A stretch of DNA of 64,000 nt from MGIIb-Q1 sp964342465 (GTDB lineage Archaea > Thermoplasmatota > Poseidoniia > Poseidoniales > Thalassarchaeaceae): assembly GCA_964342465.1 (NCBI GenBank), contig CAYFFQ010000005.1, positions 1 to 64,000 of the forward strand, read 5' to 3'. Position numbers and translations under genes: made by a program. Of this stretch, positions 53,599-62,281 are shown in pieces (positions within the stretch are counted from its first letter, which is position 1; every line of letters begins with the position of its first letter). The notes under the pieces were generated by a model that was not told the origin of the DNA, did no database searches, and saw only the letters and a list, made by a program, of their open reading frames with translations.

Positions 53599-54099
53599 AT
53601 GGACGTCCTTCTCACCCCATCGAACATGACTGAGAGAACCGGTGGAGTGCAACGACGATACGCACCAAACTCGATTTGCTTCGGCTGTGGCCCAGCCAAC
53701 GAGAAGGGATTGAGAATTGACTCGATACGCACCAGTGAAGGACTAGAACTGTGGTTCACCCCTTCAGACGAACATCAGGCGTTTCCCGGAATGGTGAATG
53801 GTGGAATAATCGGAACACTGCTTGACTGCCACGGAAACTGGACTGCGGCAATTGCTCTTATGGACGCACAGCAGATGGCAGAACCGCCCTGCACAGTCAC
53901 CGCCTCCTACTCGGTGAAACTACGCCGACCGACTCCCGTCGACACCGCCCTGCATGTCACCGCAAGAGTCACCGAGTTATCCGACGACCGTGCCAATGTG
54001 GAGATGGAACTGCACGCCGGGGGGAAGTTGTGCGCACAGGGCAACGGCCTCTTCGTCGCCGTCAAAGAGGGGCATCCAGCCTACCATCGGTGGCACTGA
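53599..54099 (+). CDS. Hotdog-fold thioesterase (PaaI-like)
   Basis: About 166 aa. CFGCGPANEKGLRI is typical of small hotdog thioesterases with an N-terminal CFxCGxxNxxGL signature. HQAFPGMVNGGIIGTLLDCHGNW holds the HxGxxxGG..xxLxD active-site helix. TASYSVKLRRPTPVD and GNGLFVAVKEG follow. It would hydrolyse acyl-CoA. The start could be 53599 or 53626 (MTERTGG); a longer frame from 53452 begins inside the repeat region and is rejected. The SprT-like gene follows after 15 bp. Confidence 0.85.
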   Translation: MDVLLTPSNMTERTGGVQRRYAPNSICFGCGPANEKGLRIDSIRTSEGLELWFTPSDEHQAFPGMVNGGIIGTLLDCHGNWTAAIALMDAQQMAEPPCTVTASYSVKLRRPTPVDTALHVTARVTELSDDRANVEMELHAGGKLCAQGNGLFVAVKEGHPAYHRWH

Positions 54100-54114
54100 A
54101 AACACGGTCTGGAA

Positions 54115-54681
54115 ATGCAGGACAAGCAGTTGGGGGAGGTGAGAGAGTTGGGCAATCATACCCCTTCCCTTGAGTTTCTGAGGTACCGAGTGATGGGGAA
54201 AATGGCGAAAATGGAATCTCTATCCCAATATGACATCGCGCCATTACATAGCATACCATTGGCGAGGTTGCGGCGAAATGCGACGAGATTACACGCCGTC
54301 TGTCGCTACAAAAGAGGTGTTGACAGACAAAGAGACGACCTCTCTCCGACAGATGTGAGAGAGGTGGCGCTCCACCCGGAGGCGCTCGAACAGGAATGGC
54401 TGGAATACGCAGAGTTCCTGATGTTCCATGAGTTTCTCCACGCTCTTGGACATAGTGGCCACGACAGGCGGTTCCGACTTCTAGAAGCGGAGTGGCCTGA
54501 TGGAGATGGAAGGGAGATGGGCAGTCGTTTCGCTCGCCATCTCAGAAGGAGGAATGCCAAGTTCGCTTGGGTTTGCCCGACCTGTGAATGGAAGACCGAG
54601 CGCTCGATGCGCTCGGCGGGGAGATACCAATGCAGAACCTGTGCTGTGACCCTCACCGACGAACCACTCAGCCAGCGATGA
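54115..54681 (+). CDS. SprT-like zinc metalloprotease
   Basis: A 188-residue protein with the zinc protease motif FHEFLHALGHSGHD (His105, Glu106, His109 and a third His at 113 or 116). A C-terminal zinc ribbon has WVCPTCEWK (Cys154/157) and YQCRTC (Cys173/176). This is the SprT/Spartan-core layout; eukaryotic Spartan cleaves DNA-protein crosslinks and archaeal members are little studied. Archaeal copies usually share this compact form. It follows the thioesterase by 15 bp, so the two are probably co-transcribed. Confidence 0.88.
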   Translation: MQDKQLGEVRELGNHTPSLEFLRYRVMGKMAKMESLSQYDIAPLHSIPLARLRRNATRLHAVCRYKRGVDRQRDDLSPTDVREVALHPEALEQEWLEYAEFLMFHEFLHALGHSGHDRRFRLLEAEWPDGDGREMGSRFARHLRRRNAKFAWVCPTCEWKTERSMRSAGRYQCRTCAVTLTDEPLSQR

Positions 54682-54750
54682 TACGAGAAAGCGCAGAGAT
54701 TCCCGTCACAGTATATTGTGACGCTGACCTACAGACTACTCGGCTATACT

Positions 54751-55109
54751 CTATTCCCCTCGCACTTAGAAGAAAACGGCGACCCAAGATTGCCGCCTCA
54801 TATCCCCGCTTCTATCCCCTCACACTTGGAGGGAAAACTTTGCGACGCCGCGCGGATGCGCCAATTCTTCGGCCACCACTCGCGGGTGGAGGTAAAACTC
54901 CACTCTGGTTGCACTAGGGGGAAAACATGTCGGAAAGGATGAACCCCTCCCTATTATCCACTATTCCCGTTGCACTAGGGGGAAAACATGTCGGAAAGGA
55001 TGAACCCCTCCCTATTATCCACTATTCCCGTTGCACTAGGGGGAAAACATGTCGGAAAGGATTAACCCCTCCCTATTATCCGCTTTTCCCATTGCACTAG
55101 GGGGAAAAC
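54751..55109. repeat. Seven 27-bp repeats at 61-bp pitch
   Basis: A 27-bp core (CTATTCCC...GCACT then GGGGGAAAAC) starts at 54751, 54812, 54872, 54900, 54961, 55022 and 55083. Steps are 61, 60, 28, 61, 61 and 61 bp. The first two spacers (34 and 33 bp) are unique; the last three (34 bp) are near-identical copies. The first three cores are diverged, the last four well conserved. The array fills the gap between the SprT-like gene and the next membrane protein and stops 50 bp before its start. No coding frame is supported and no cas gene is nearby. Confidence 0.8.
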
Positions 55110-55158
55110 ACTTCATTAACACAACACCGTTGCCTTTCTGAATGAGGATTGCATCGCC

Positions 55159-57171
55159 ATGAGAGGATTCCATTACGCTCGCGGGCGATATGGCCTGCTC
55201 GCAAGACTACCCGCTCTCCTGCTCGTTTCTCTACTGCTCACCACGATTCCGACAGCCACCGCTGAACTCGCTGAGTCAGCCACGACTCTCAACCTCACCT
55301 GCCATTCGACCACATCCTGCACGCTGGAAAACAGCGAGGTGGGGATAGATGTGATGAGCCGACAGGAGAGTGGCGCCTCTCCACTCACACCAGTCACCGT
55401 GCGCCTTGAATTCATCATGACCCCTGAACAGAAATCCCTGTCCCTCCTCCCGACCACGATTGAGGAGTTGGTCATCGACCTCTCAATTGATGAGGACAGC
55501 ACGGGAACTACCCTGCCCGACCTGCACATCGAGTTCTGGGCCGGTCCGAGCAGCAATTCATGGACCTTGGATGGCGGCAGCCCATTCTCACCGAAACTCG
55601 GCCCATACATCTTGCGGGATGCAGACCTTGACCTCTCGCGAGGGCGACTGCTCCGAGGCGGCGACGAGGTCGGAATGATAGTCTCCTTTGAAATCGACCA
55701 ACCAGTGACATGGCGAATCAAACTCGCCGGCGAATCTCGTATCGTAATCCCAGTGGAATGGAGTGTCGACATAGCCGCCACAAATGTGGATGAGCCGAGC
55801 AGCGCAGGCTCTCCCGTCGAACTGGCCGATGTCGAGTCACTCAGTCGAGGAGCCCTGCTCGACGCCGACCAGGATTGTTTCAGATTCACCCTACAAGACG
55901 ACCTGAGAGGAATGACCATCATCATCCATTGGACTACCGTACCTCTAGAAATAGAGCAGCCACACACACCACCAGAACTCGTGCGAGAGGGGGGGAAGAC
56001 ACCTAGGAACCCAAGCGTGAAGACCACTTATGAGGCGGGGAAGGTCATCTCGGAGATTCACTACCAAGACCCACCAGATGGTACATACCTAGCCTGTTGG
56101 TCAGGGCAAAACAACCACTTTCAATCGTATTCATGGTTCGCTCGATTGACCCATCGGGGAATGGGGAGTGCTTCACCCACTCAGTTCTCCGGTGACGCCA
56201 CTTGGTTGGCCGGTCAAGCCTATGTTGGAGATACGGAGGGGAGTGTTGGAGTTGTCGCCTCACACATCTTCACTCTAGTCATCGGAATGTTGGGTACTGC
56301 TGCGGTGATTTTCGGGTATGCCATGCCCAGCAATTTCGTCTGGTCGAAAAAATTGCTTCTACCCATCTCACTGGTGATACTGATTATCGGTGGAATTGCC
56401 TCGCCGGTCTGGGGTTTGACCGGCGAGGCTCCGCAGGTCGGTGAATTGACTCTGGATGAATTGATTGAGCATCGTTTAGGCGCAGTCGACGATGCTGATG
56501 ACTCGGTGGGGGCGACGGATTGGAGCGGACTCTTCGGCTTGAAGTCGGGAGCGAACCTGAGGTTGAGAATGCATGTCGACGGGGCTCATCCTACAGATGA
56601 TGGTAGATGGCAGGTGCATACTGAGGAGTTGTCTGACCTTAGGTTGGACGACTACATCTTCGGTTATCTCAGCGACCATCCGATGTCTGATGCTGAGGAG
56701 ATTCGATTCATCCTCCGAGCCGGCAGGTCTCTGACATTGGACCTGCTGATGCTGGAAGCGCTGCTGGTGGTGGAGGAGCGACCGGAGGGTGAATTGCTTC
56801 ACATCGACTGGAAGATGGAGAGTAGTGCCGCTGCCGGTTCGCCGACAGAACCCATCTGGTCGACGAGACCTGATGCCGTGAGCAGCAGTGAATGGTCCAA
56901 ACTTCAGGATGAACTCTACCCAGAGTTGCTGACCATTTCATATTGTGACTGTGGCACTGACGGTATGGAAGTGTCATGGAGGCCGAGCGGGACGTTCGAC
57001 AGCGACAGCCTAGCCACAGATTCACAGATTGGGATAGCCGATGGAATAGTTGGAAACGAACTCTTGTGGCTTGCCGTCGGATTCGCTTTGATAATCCTGA
57101 CCGGCGGCAACGAGTATCATCGTCACCGGCGGGCTGAAAAACTGGCCGAAAGAATCCTCAGACAGGATTGA
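55159..57171 (+). CDS. Unknown membrane protein with large extracellular domain, 670 aa
   Basis: Signal peptide (YGLLARLPALLLVSLLLTTIPTATA, ~11-35), then a ~325-residue extracellular beta-rich domain with two early cysteines (TCHSTTSCTL). Two membrane helices follow (~368-390 FTLVIGMLGTAAVIFGYAM and ~398-420 LLPISLVILIIGGIASPVW). A second ~210-residue domain and a final helix (LLWLAVGFALIILTGG) end in a basic tail HRHRRAEK. I do not recognise the family. It stands alone between repeat arrays. Confidence 0.75.
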   Translation: MRGFHYARGRYGLLARLPALLLVSLLLTTIPTATAELAESATTLNLTCHSTTSCTLENSEVGIDVMSRQESGASPLTPVTVRLEFIMTPEQKSLSLLPTTIEELVIDLSIDEDSTGTTLPDLHIEFWAGPSSNSWTLDGGSPFSPKLGPYILRDADLDLSRGRLLRGGDEVGMIVSFEIDQPVTWRIKLAGESRIVIPVEWSVDIAATNVDEPSSAGSPVELADVESLSRGALLDADQDCFRFTLQDDLRGMTIIIHWTTVPLEIEQPHTPPELVREGGKTPRNPSVKTTYEAGKVISEIHYQDPPDGTYLACWSGQNNHFQSYSWFARLTHRGMGSASPTQFSGDATWLAGQAYVGDTEGSVGVVASHIFTLVIGMLGTAAVIFGYAMPSNFVWSKKLLLPISLVILIIGGIASPVWGLTGEAPQVGELTLDELIEHRLGAVDDADDSVGATDWSGLFGLKSGANLRLRMHVDGAHPTDDGRWQVHTEELSDLRLDDYIFGYLSDHPMSDAEEIRFILRAGRSLTLDLLMLEALLVVEERPEGELLHIDWKMESSAAAGSPTEPIWSTRPDAVSSSEWSKLQDELYPELLTISYCDCGTDGMEVSWRPSGTFDSDSLATDSQIGIADGIVGNELLWLAVGFALIILTGGNEYHRHRRAEKLAERILRQD

Positions 57172-57256
57172 TAGAATCGCCATACGGAGTGACGCATCCC
57201 ATTCAACCGATGAGGAGGGCGGATTCGCACCCGCCACCCCCTGAGTCAATGCAGAC

Positions 57257-57390
57257 GGCAGTGGAACCGAATGGTGGCGGCAAATGGTGGCGGTGCAAAG
57301 GCGGCGGCAGTGGAACCGAATGGTGGCGGCAAATGGTGGCGGCAAATGGTGGCGGTGCAATGGCGGCGGCAGTGGAACCGAACTGCGGCG
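57257..57390. repeat. GGTGGCGGCAAAT minisatellite
   Basis: GGCAGTGGAACCGAA recurs at 57257, 57306 and 57368 (49 and 62 bp apart). The 13-bp difference is one extra ATGGTGGCGGCAA unit. The G-rich strand is the plus strand. It lies in the 353-bp gap between two converging genes (3' ends at 57171 and 57525). Translated frames of this region are simple-sequence artefacts. Confidence 0.7.
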
Positions 57391-57524
57391 GCGCAAACGG
57401 CACAAACCACCGTCGCCCACGGCAGCAAATTGGGGCGGCTCACAGCGGGCGGCGAACAGCGATTTGAAAGGGCGCAGGTGAACAATGAACGGTAGCGGCG
57501 GTTGAAAACAAGCGAGGTTGTGGG

Positions 57525-58163
57525 TCACTCGACTTTACCAAGAATCTCATCAAGCATCTTCTTCTCGTCATCGTCGATGATGCCGTCATCAAGAGCGTCA
57601 CGAATCTTTTCCCGCTCCTCAGCCGAGAGGTTGGCGGATTCCATGGCCCCTTCAATCAGAGCCATTTCTGCCTCAGTCACTTTGCCATCCCTGACTGCTG
57701 CATTGATGGCCGCTCTCGTAGCGATTCGTGCCGCCTGCCGCGGCGGAATCTCCAGTGCCTCGGAGAGTCTCGACAACTCTCCATGCTCGTCTTCAGTGAG
57801 AACTCCATCCTCATAGGCCCTGTGGTAGGCCTCGAGTAGGAACTTGCCATACTGGTCGGGGTGGAGTAGAACATCCCTAATCAGCCCGTAATCAACTATT
57901 TTCTTGCCGCCTGTAGCACCGCGGAGAGATGAGACCACCTCCTTCACAGCCATGTCCTTCAGACCGTGTCCAATCCATGCGACCCCCATCGCAATGACAC
58001 CTGAAGCCAACCACTGCATCGTAATAGGGGCGAGCAGGGTGCCGGGGTGCATCAACTGGTTCAGACCGATGACGACTAAGAGTGACCCCCAAAACATCTC
58101 CAGCCAATCATTGACATCCCGCTGCTCATCCACAGTCGCCACCTCCTCCCCTTCCTCGGACAT
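57525..58163 (-). CDS. Membrane protein with TerB-like helical domain, 212 aa
   Basis: Two membrane helices near the N-terminus (MFWGSLLVVIGLNQLM and ITMQWLASGVIAMGVAWIG, ~24-66) are followed by a cytosolic all-helical region (~105-212). That region has two acidic loop motifs (DGVLTEDEHGELS, DGKVTEAEMALIEG) and a third, DDGIIDDDEKKML. These resemble EF-hand/TerB-like (tellurite-resistance) repeats. TerB-type domains bind divalent metal. The family call is tentative. It is divergent from hel308 with a repeat array between. Confidence 0.65.
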   Translation of the reverse strand: MSEEGEEVATVDEQRDVNDWLEMFWGSLLVVIGLNQLMHPGTLLAPITMQWLASGVIAMGVAWIGHGLKDMAVKEVVSSLRGATGGKKIVDYGLIRDVLLHPDQYGKFLLEAYHRAYEDGVLTEDEHGELSRLSEALEIPPRQAARIATRAAINAAVRDGKVTEAEMALIEGAMESANLSAEEREKIRDALDDGIIDDDEKKMLDEILGKVE

Positions 58164-58374
58164 CGACTCGCCACAGGGTGGAGTAGTCCTTCAAATTATC
58201 CGAGTTGACAGACCCATCCTCTCACAAAGGGATTGCAGGTGCCCACCACCACTCATTCCACCTCCAACACACCTCTGAGATGGGTGTAGAGAGATTCAGG
58301 ATGGCTTGTCAGGGAGTGGGAAAAGTTGGGCTACAGGATTTTGTCGGCTGGGTGTTGAACATGGGGATGGGCCT

Positions 58375-58539
58375 GCCTGTGTTTGGGGATCTGACCGCTA
58401 TGATGGTGCGCCCTTTTCAGGGGGCGGACGGAGAGCCACAGCATGGTTTGTTTGGGGATTTGACCGCTATGATGGTGCGCCCTTTTCAGGGGGCGGACGG
58501 AGAGCCACAGCATGGTTTGTTTGGGGATTTGACCGCTAT
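58375..58539. repeat. 69-bp tandem repeat in the hel308 promoter region
   Basis: A unit starting TTTGGGGATTTGACCGCTAT occurs at 58382, 58451 and 58520, exactly 69 bp apart. Two full copies are near-identical and the third is cut after 20 bases, 32 bp before the hel308 ATG at 58572. Since 69 is a multiple of 3 the array stays open as a frame (GDLTAMMVRPFQGADGEPQH), but this frame runs into hel308 and is unlikely to be a gene. The 58164-58374 part shows nothing else. Confidence 0.75.
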
Positions 58540-58571
58540 CCTCTTGAGCCGTGACTCGCCGATGGTGTGTG

Positions 58572-61121
58572 ATGGCGAGTGATTCGGACGGCTCTTCGCC
58601 CCCTCTAGCAATTCCTGATGGAGTCGGGAAGTTCATCAGGGAGTTTTGGGGCATTGAAAAATTTCATCCGCCGCAGGAAGCAGCTCTGCCGGTTGCTCTT
58701 GCTGGCGAAAATCTGGTGCTGGCGGCGCCGACGGCGAGTGGGAAGACTTTGGTCGCACAACTCGCCATTATGAAGCAACTGTTGGATTATCAGCCCGGCA
58801 GCCGCGCTGTCTACATCGTCCCTCTCAAGGCGCTGGCCAGCGAGAAGGTGAGGGAGATGGAGGAGTTATCCTCCTCCTTCGGACTGAAGGTTGGAATCGG
58901 AATCGGTGACAGAAGTGGAGAGCAGAGAGGGGTTGACGATGCCGACATCGTAGTCTGTACATCTGAGAAATTCGATTCTCTGATGAGGAACAGAGAGCAC
59001 TTTCTCGAGCGTGTGAGCATCGTTGTCGCCGATGAGGTTCATCTCGTCAATGATGCTGGAAGAGGACCAACACTGGAAGTCAACCTCGCCCGAATACGGA
59101 TGGAAGCGAGTGAAGCGCAACTGATTGCCCTCTCGGCGACCATCGGCAATGCCACCGATGTGGCCGAATGGCTTGATGCAGAACTGATAGTTTCCGACTG
59201 GCGACCGGTTCCTCTTCAGTATGCAACTTTCACCGACCTGCTCGTCGAGGTTCGCCATCAGGTGACTCCTGAGTCGATGGAACCGCCACTTCCTCCGCCA
59301 AGAAGAATGGACGGACCCAAATCAAACCTCGTCTGGCCGCCCCTCCTTGAGACTGTTGAGGAAGGAGGGCAGATGCTCTGTTTCGTCGCCACCCGAAAAT
59401 CGGCACAATCACTGGCAAGACAGTTGTCTGACAGGATGACAAAGCAACTAGAGAGGCAGGGGGAAGCGAAGATTCTCGAGAAGTTGAACAAACTCTCGGA
59501 AAAACTCGAGCAGGCCGGAGATGGCTCAGAAATCGGAGACCTGCTGGCCAAAGCGGTTGCCGGAGGAGTCGCATTCCATCATGCAGGACTGTCGAGTAGG
59601 AGGCGTGAGATCATCGAAGAGGCATTCAAGCGGGGTGACATCTATTGCATGACCGCCACCCCCACACTCGCTGCCGGAGTAAATCTTCCAGCGAGGCGGG
59701 TTCTCGTCCGCGACCTGACTCGCTGGGATGGAAGTGGCAGCACGCGCCTTTCCGTGATGGAAGTGCAGCAGATGCTGGGGAGAGCCGGCAGACCCAAGTA
59801 TGACAGCAGAGGGGAGGCTTGGATTAAATGTAAGAATCAGATTGAAGCCGACCTGCTGGCTGAGCACTACTTCAAATCTGACCCCGAAGAGATAGTTTCC
59901 AAACTTCATCTTGAATCACCGATGAGAATGCACGTTCTCGCCGCCATCGCCACTGGCGGCCAGAAGGACCGATGGTCATTGGGTCGCTTTTTCAGCCACA
60001 CATTCCTCGCCCGCGACCTCTCCACAGAGATGCTGGCCGACAACATCGACGGCATCGTCGACTGGCTCTGCCACCACGGAATGGTCGAAAGGCTCGGAAT
60101 CGACGAGACTCTCGCTGCCAAAGTCGAACAGGAGATGGCAGATGCACTTTCTACCGAAGCGGACAGCGAAGAGGAATGGGATGATTCACTTCCGCCTTGG
60201 GCTACGGCAGCCACCGCCATGAAGGGAGTCTCAGTGGAAGACCCACCTTCCCGTGAGAGGGAGAAGAGGAGAGGGGCGGCCATCATCGGATTCCAAACGG
60301 CAGGCGACATCTACCGGGGAAACAGGTTCGAGGCACACATGCCTGAGAGGATGGGGATGAAATACAGGGCCACACCCTTCGGTGAGAGGGTCAGTAGACT
60401 CTATCTAGACCCACTGTCAGGTCATTTAATCCAGACGGCGATGGACAGAGCATTACGAATTATCGCCGGTGCTGATGAAACACGCACTCTATCGCCGTAT
60501 GGGATTCTGCACCTTCTCTCCACACTTCCGGACTACCTCGTGCTCTGGCCCCGCAAAGCCGAGGAAGACCTCCTCATAGCCCGCAGGTATGCAACCGAAA
60601 GTGAGGAATTGATTGACCGAGATCTGCTCAGGGAGACAAGGTTGGATATCGATGCCCTCGCTCATGTCAAGACGGCCATGGTGGTCGAATCATGGATTGA
60701 GGAGGAGAGTTCTCGCTCCATCGAAAAGAGATTGGGTGCCGCACCGGGCGACCTGCGGTTGAGGATTGAACTCGCTGATTGGCTCCTCTATTCCGCCCGT
60801 GAAATCGTCCGGCTCTCAGATGATGGGGGTGAACTGTTCAAGCAGCCGCGGCGCCTTCTCGTCGAATTGCTCGATGAACTCAGATTGAGGGTGGCCAATG
60901 GCTGTAAATCGGACCTACTCGGACTTGTGGCGGTGAAAGGAGTAGGGAGGGTGCGTGCAAGACAACTCGCCAGCAGAGGCATCAGGACAGTCGATGACCT
61001 GTCAGAATTGACCAAGCAGGACCAAAGGGTGTTGGCCTCCCAGAGGGGGTGGTCACAGAAACTTGTAGATGGAATGATGAGGAATGCACAGAGCACCCTG
61101 CGAACGAGCCGGCGCAGATGA
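58572..61121 (+). CDS. hel308: Hel308-type superfamily 2 DNA helicase
   Basis: Archaeal Ski2-like 3'-5' helicase acting at stalled replication forks. About 849 aa from the ATG at 58572. Motifs: Q-motif FHPPQEAALP, Walker A APTASGKT (52-59), PLKALASEK (Ia), DEVH (154-157), SATIGN (III), AFHHAGLSSRRR (IV/V region), TPTLAAGVNLP and QMLGRAGRP (VI, ~400). A winged helix and ratchet domain follow, and the C-terminal HhH VKGVGRVRARQLASRGI (~788). A charged coiled insertion (LNKLSEKLEQAGDG, ~300) sits between RecA domains, as in many Hel308 proteins. Fourteen residues of a longer frame upstream lie in the repeat and are excluded. Confidence 0.95.
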   Translation: MASDSDGSSPPLAIPDGVGKFIREFWGIEKFHPPQEAALPVALAGENLVLAAPTASGKTLVAQLAIMKQLLDYQPGSRAVYIVPLKALASEKVREMEELSSSFGLKVGIGIGDRSGEQRGVDDADIVVCTSEKFDSLMRNREHFLERVSIVVADEVHLVNDAGRGPTLEVNLARIRMEASEAQLIALSATIGNATDVAEWLDAELIVSDWRPVPLQYATFTDLLVEVRHQVTPESMEPPLPPPRRMDGPKSNLVWPPLLETVEEGGQMLCFVATRKSAQSLARQLSDRMTKQLERQGEAKILEKLNKLSEKLEQAGDGSEIGDLLAKAVAGGVAFHHAGLSSRRREIIEEAFKRGDIYCMTATPTLAAGVNLPARRVLVRDLTRWDGSGSTRLSVMEVQQMLGRAGRPKYDSRGEAWIKCKNQIEADLLAEHYFKSDPEEIVSKLHLESPMRMHVLAAIATGGQKDRWSLGRFFSHTFLARDLSTEMLADNIDGIVDWLCHHGMVERLGIDETLAAKVEQEMADALSTEADSEEEWDDSLPPWATAATAMKGVSVEDPPSREREKRRGAAIIGFQTAGDIYRGNRFEAHMPERMGMKYRATPFGERVSRLYLDPLSGHLIQTAMDRALRIIAGADETRTLSPYGILHLLSTLPDYLVLWPRKAEEDLLIARRYATESEELIDRDLLRETRLDIDALAHVKTAMVVESWIEEESSRSIEKRLGAAPGDLRLRIELADWLLYSAREIVRLSDDGGELFKQPRRLLVELLDELRLRVANGCKSDLLGLVAVKGVGRVRARQLASRGIRTVDDLSELTKQDQRVLASQRGWSQKLVDGMMRNAQSTLRTSRRR

Positions 61122-61122
61122 T

Positions 61123-61743
61123 ATGACCGAGATGCCTCAGCGAGGGAATCAGATGGAGTCGGCTCTGCCACCGTGGTTCCCAGCTTGGGGTATCGAGTTC
61201 CATAGCGATGTCGAAGATGCGAGAGTACAAGCAGCCATCCTGCTCGAGGCGAGACCCGATGAGCGATGGCTACTCATCGGCTATCCCGTAGGAATCTCTG
61301 AGCGTTGGCTCTGGGCTGTGTGGCTCGCCCTGAGAGAGAGGGTGTTGACGAACAAGATGGTGAGCAGGACTCTCGACGGTGAATTTCTGCGATTGATTGC
61401 AGGCACACATCAGATGAAGGTGGCGTTTCATGCGGCTGGGCTCCGGCCGGGAGAGAGAAGGGCGTGGTTGTTGCGCATTCCCGAATGGCCACAAACGGGG
61501 GAGAGCGACGACATCACGCTTCCTATCGATGACTATCTCACCTACAGTAGGCAGGCCGCAGAACTGATGGCTTGGATGGAGGCTGACCTTATCACCGAGA
61601 GACCGGCCCCGAACAGGGAACTTTTCTCTCGCCTCGAAATCGCTGATGGTAGCGTGTTGGGTTCTGACGGTGATGAAATCAAGTCTGACCTTCCACCGGA
61701 AGTGCTCCTGATGGGCAGGTTGTCAATGACCGACATCGACTGA
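61123..61743 (+). CDS. cgi121: KEOPS subunit Cgi121-like protein
   Basis: About 206 aa from the ATG at 61123, one base after the hel308 stop. RVQAAILLEARPDERWLLIGY, AVWLALRERVLTNKMVSRTLDGEFLRLIAGTHQMKVAFHAAGLRPGERRAWLLRIP matches the pattern of Cgi121/TPRKB: a helical pair, then EfLr..aGt.Q...A....G...G. KEOPS makes the t6A tRNA modification. In several archaea cgi121 is the neighbour of hel308, and that supports the call. The ~60 residues at the C-terminus are an extra acidic tail. Sequence similarity is weak, so this is a probable rather than firm assignment. Confidence 0.65.
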   Translation: MTEMPQRGNQMESALPPWFPAWGIEFHSDVEDARVQAAILLEARPDERWLLIGYPVGISERWLWAVWLALRERVLTNKMVSRTLDGEFLRLIAGTHQMKVAFHAAGLRPGERRAWLLRIPEWPQTGESDDITLPIDDYLTYSRQAAELMAWMEADLITERPAPNRELFSRLEIADGSVLGSDGDEIKSDLPPEVLLMGRLSMTDID

Positions 61744-61761
61744 GCGCCATCTCCACCCCCA

Positions 61762-61935
61762 CCACTGAGCCGCGGTAGTTCGACTGCAGCACAAGTGAAG
61801 GGGGCGCGTGACTAACTGCACCACTGAGCCGCGGTAGTTCGACTGCATCACAAGTGAAGGGGCGCGTGACCAACTGCACAACGATTGAAGGAGAGCGTCT
61901 GTCAGACCCAACCACGGATGAAGAAGCGTGTCTCG
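61762..61935. repeat. Direct repeats with 59-bp then ~31-bp steps
   Basis: A 59-bp unit starting CCACTGAGCCGCGGTAGTTC (61762, 61821) carries the core GCA-CACAAGTGAAGGGG-CGCGTGAC at 61786 and 61845. Two more diverged copies of the core (CAACGATTGAAGGAGAGCG at ~61878 and ACCACGGATGAAGAAGCG at ~61911) follow at about half that step. The array fills the 295-bp gap between the Cgi121-like gene and the zinc-ribbon gene. No gene is supported here. Confidence 0.55.
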
Positions 61936-62038
61936 GAAGTATCAACCGACGGAATTCGTGCAGCTAAGATTATCCAAAACCATCACAGAGATGTGGGGAG
62001 CGTTGGGTTCATAGAGCGGTGACCCTGCCCTCAGGCTG

Positions 62039-62278
62039 ATGGCAAGATTTCACGGCTACCGCAACTGCGACTCATGTAATACGGAAAACGCATCTGGGCA
62101 TTTTCTCGACTTGGATGAAAAGCGGCTCTGCCTACCATGTTATGTCAGCATGGTGAAGCCAGACCATGACGGCATCGCCGCCATGACCGCGGCCCGCGAC
62201 GAAGCGCTGAAAGCATGGAAGTGCCAGAAGTGGAAGCGCAGTGACTCAAAACTTCCCAATGGCCCCTACTCAAGTTGA
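62039..62278 (+). CDS. Small zinc-ribbon protein, 79 aa
   Basis: Two CxxC knuckles (NCDSCN, Cys10/13; LCLPCY, Cys31/34) separated by 17 residues predict one zinc-binding site. A helical basic tail follows (DEALKAWKCQKWKRSD). No signal or membrane segment. The DEKRLCLPCYVSMV region looks like LIM/treble-clef or ribbon proteins that pair with RNA or other proteins. Family not recognised. The ATG at 62039 has no obvious binding site. Confidence 0.6.
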   Translation: MARFHGYRNCDSCNTENASGHFLDLDEKRLCLPCYVSMVKPDHDGIAAMTAARDEALKAWKCQKWKRSDSKLPNGPYSS

Positions 62279-62281
62279 ACA

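Noticed and set aside
57168..57495. Glycine-rich small ORFs after the 670-residue membrane protein
   Set aside because: Simple GGTGGCGGC minisatellite translations.
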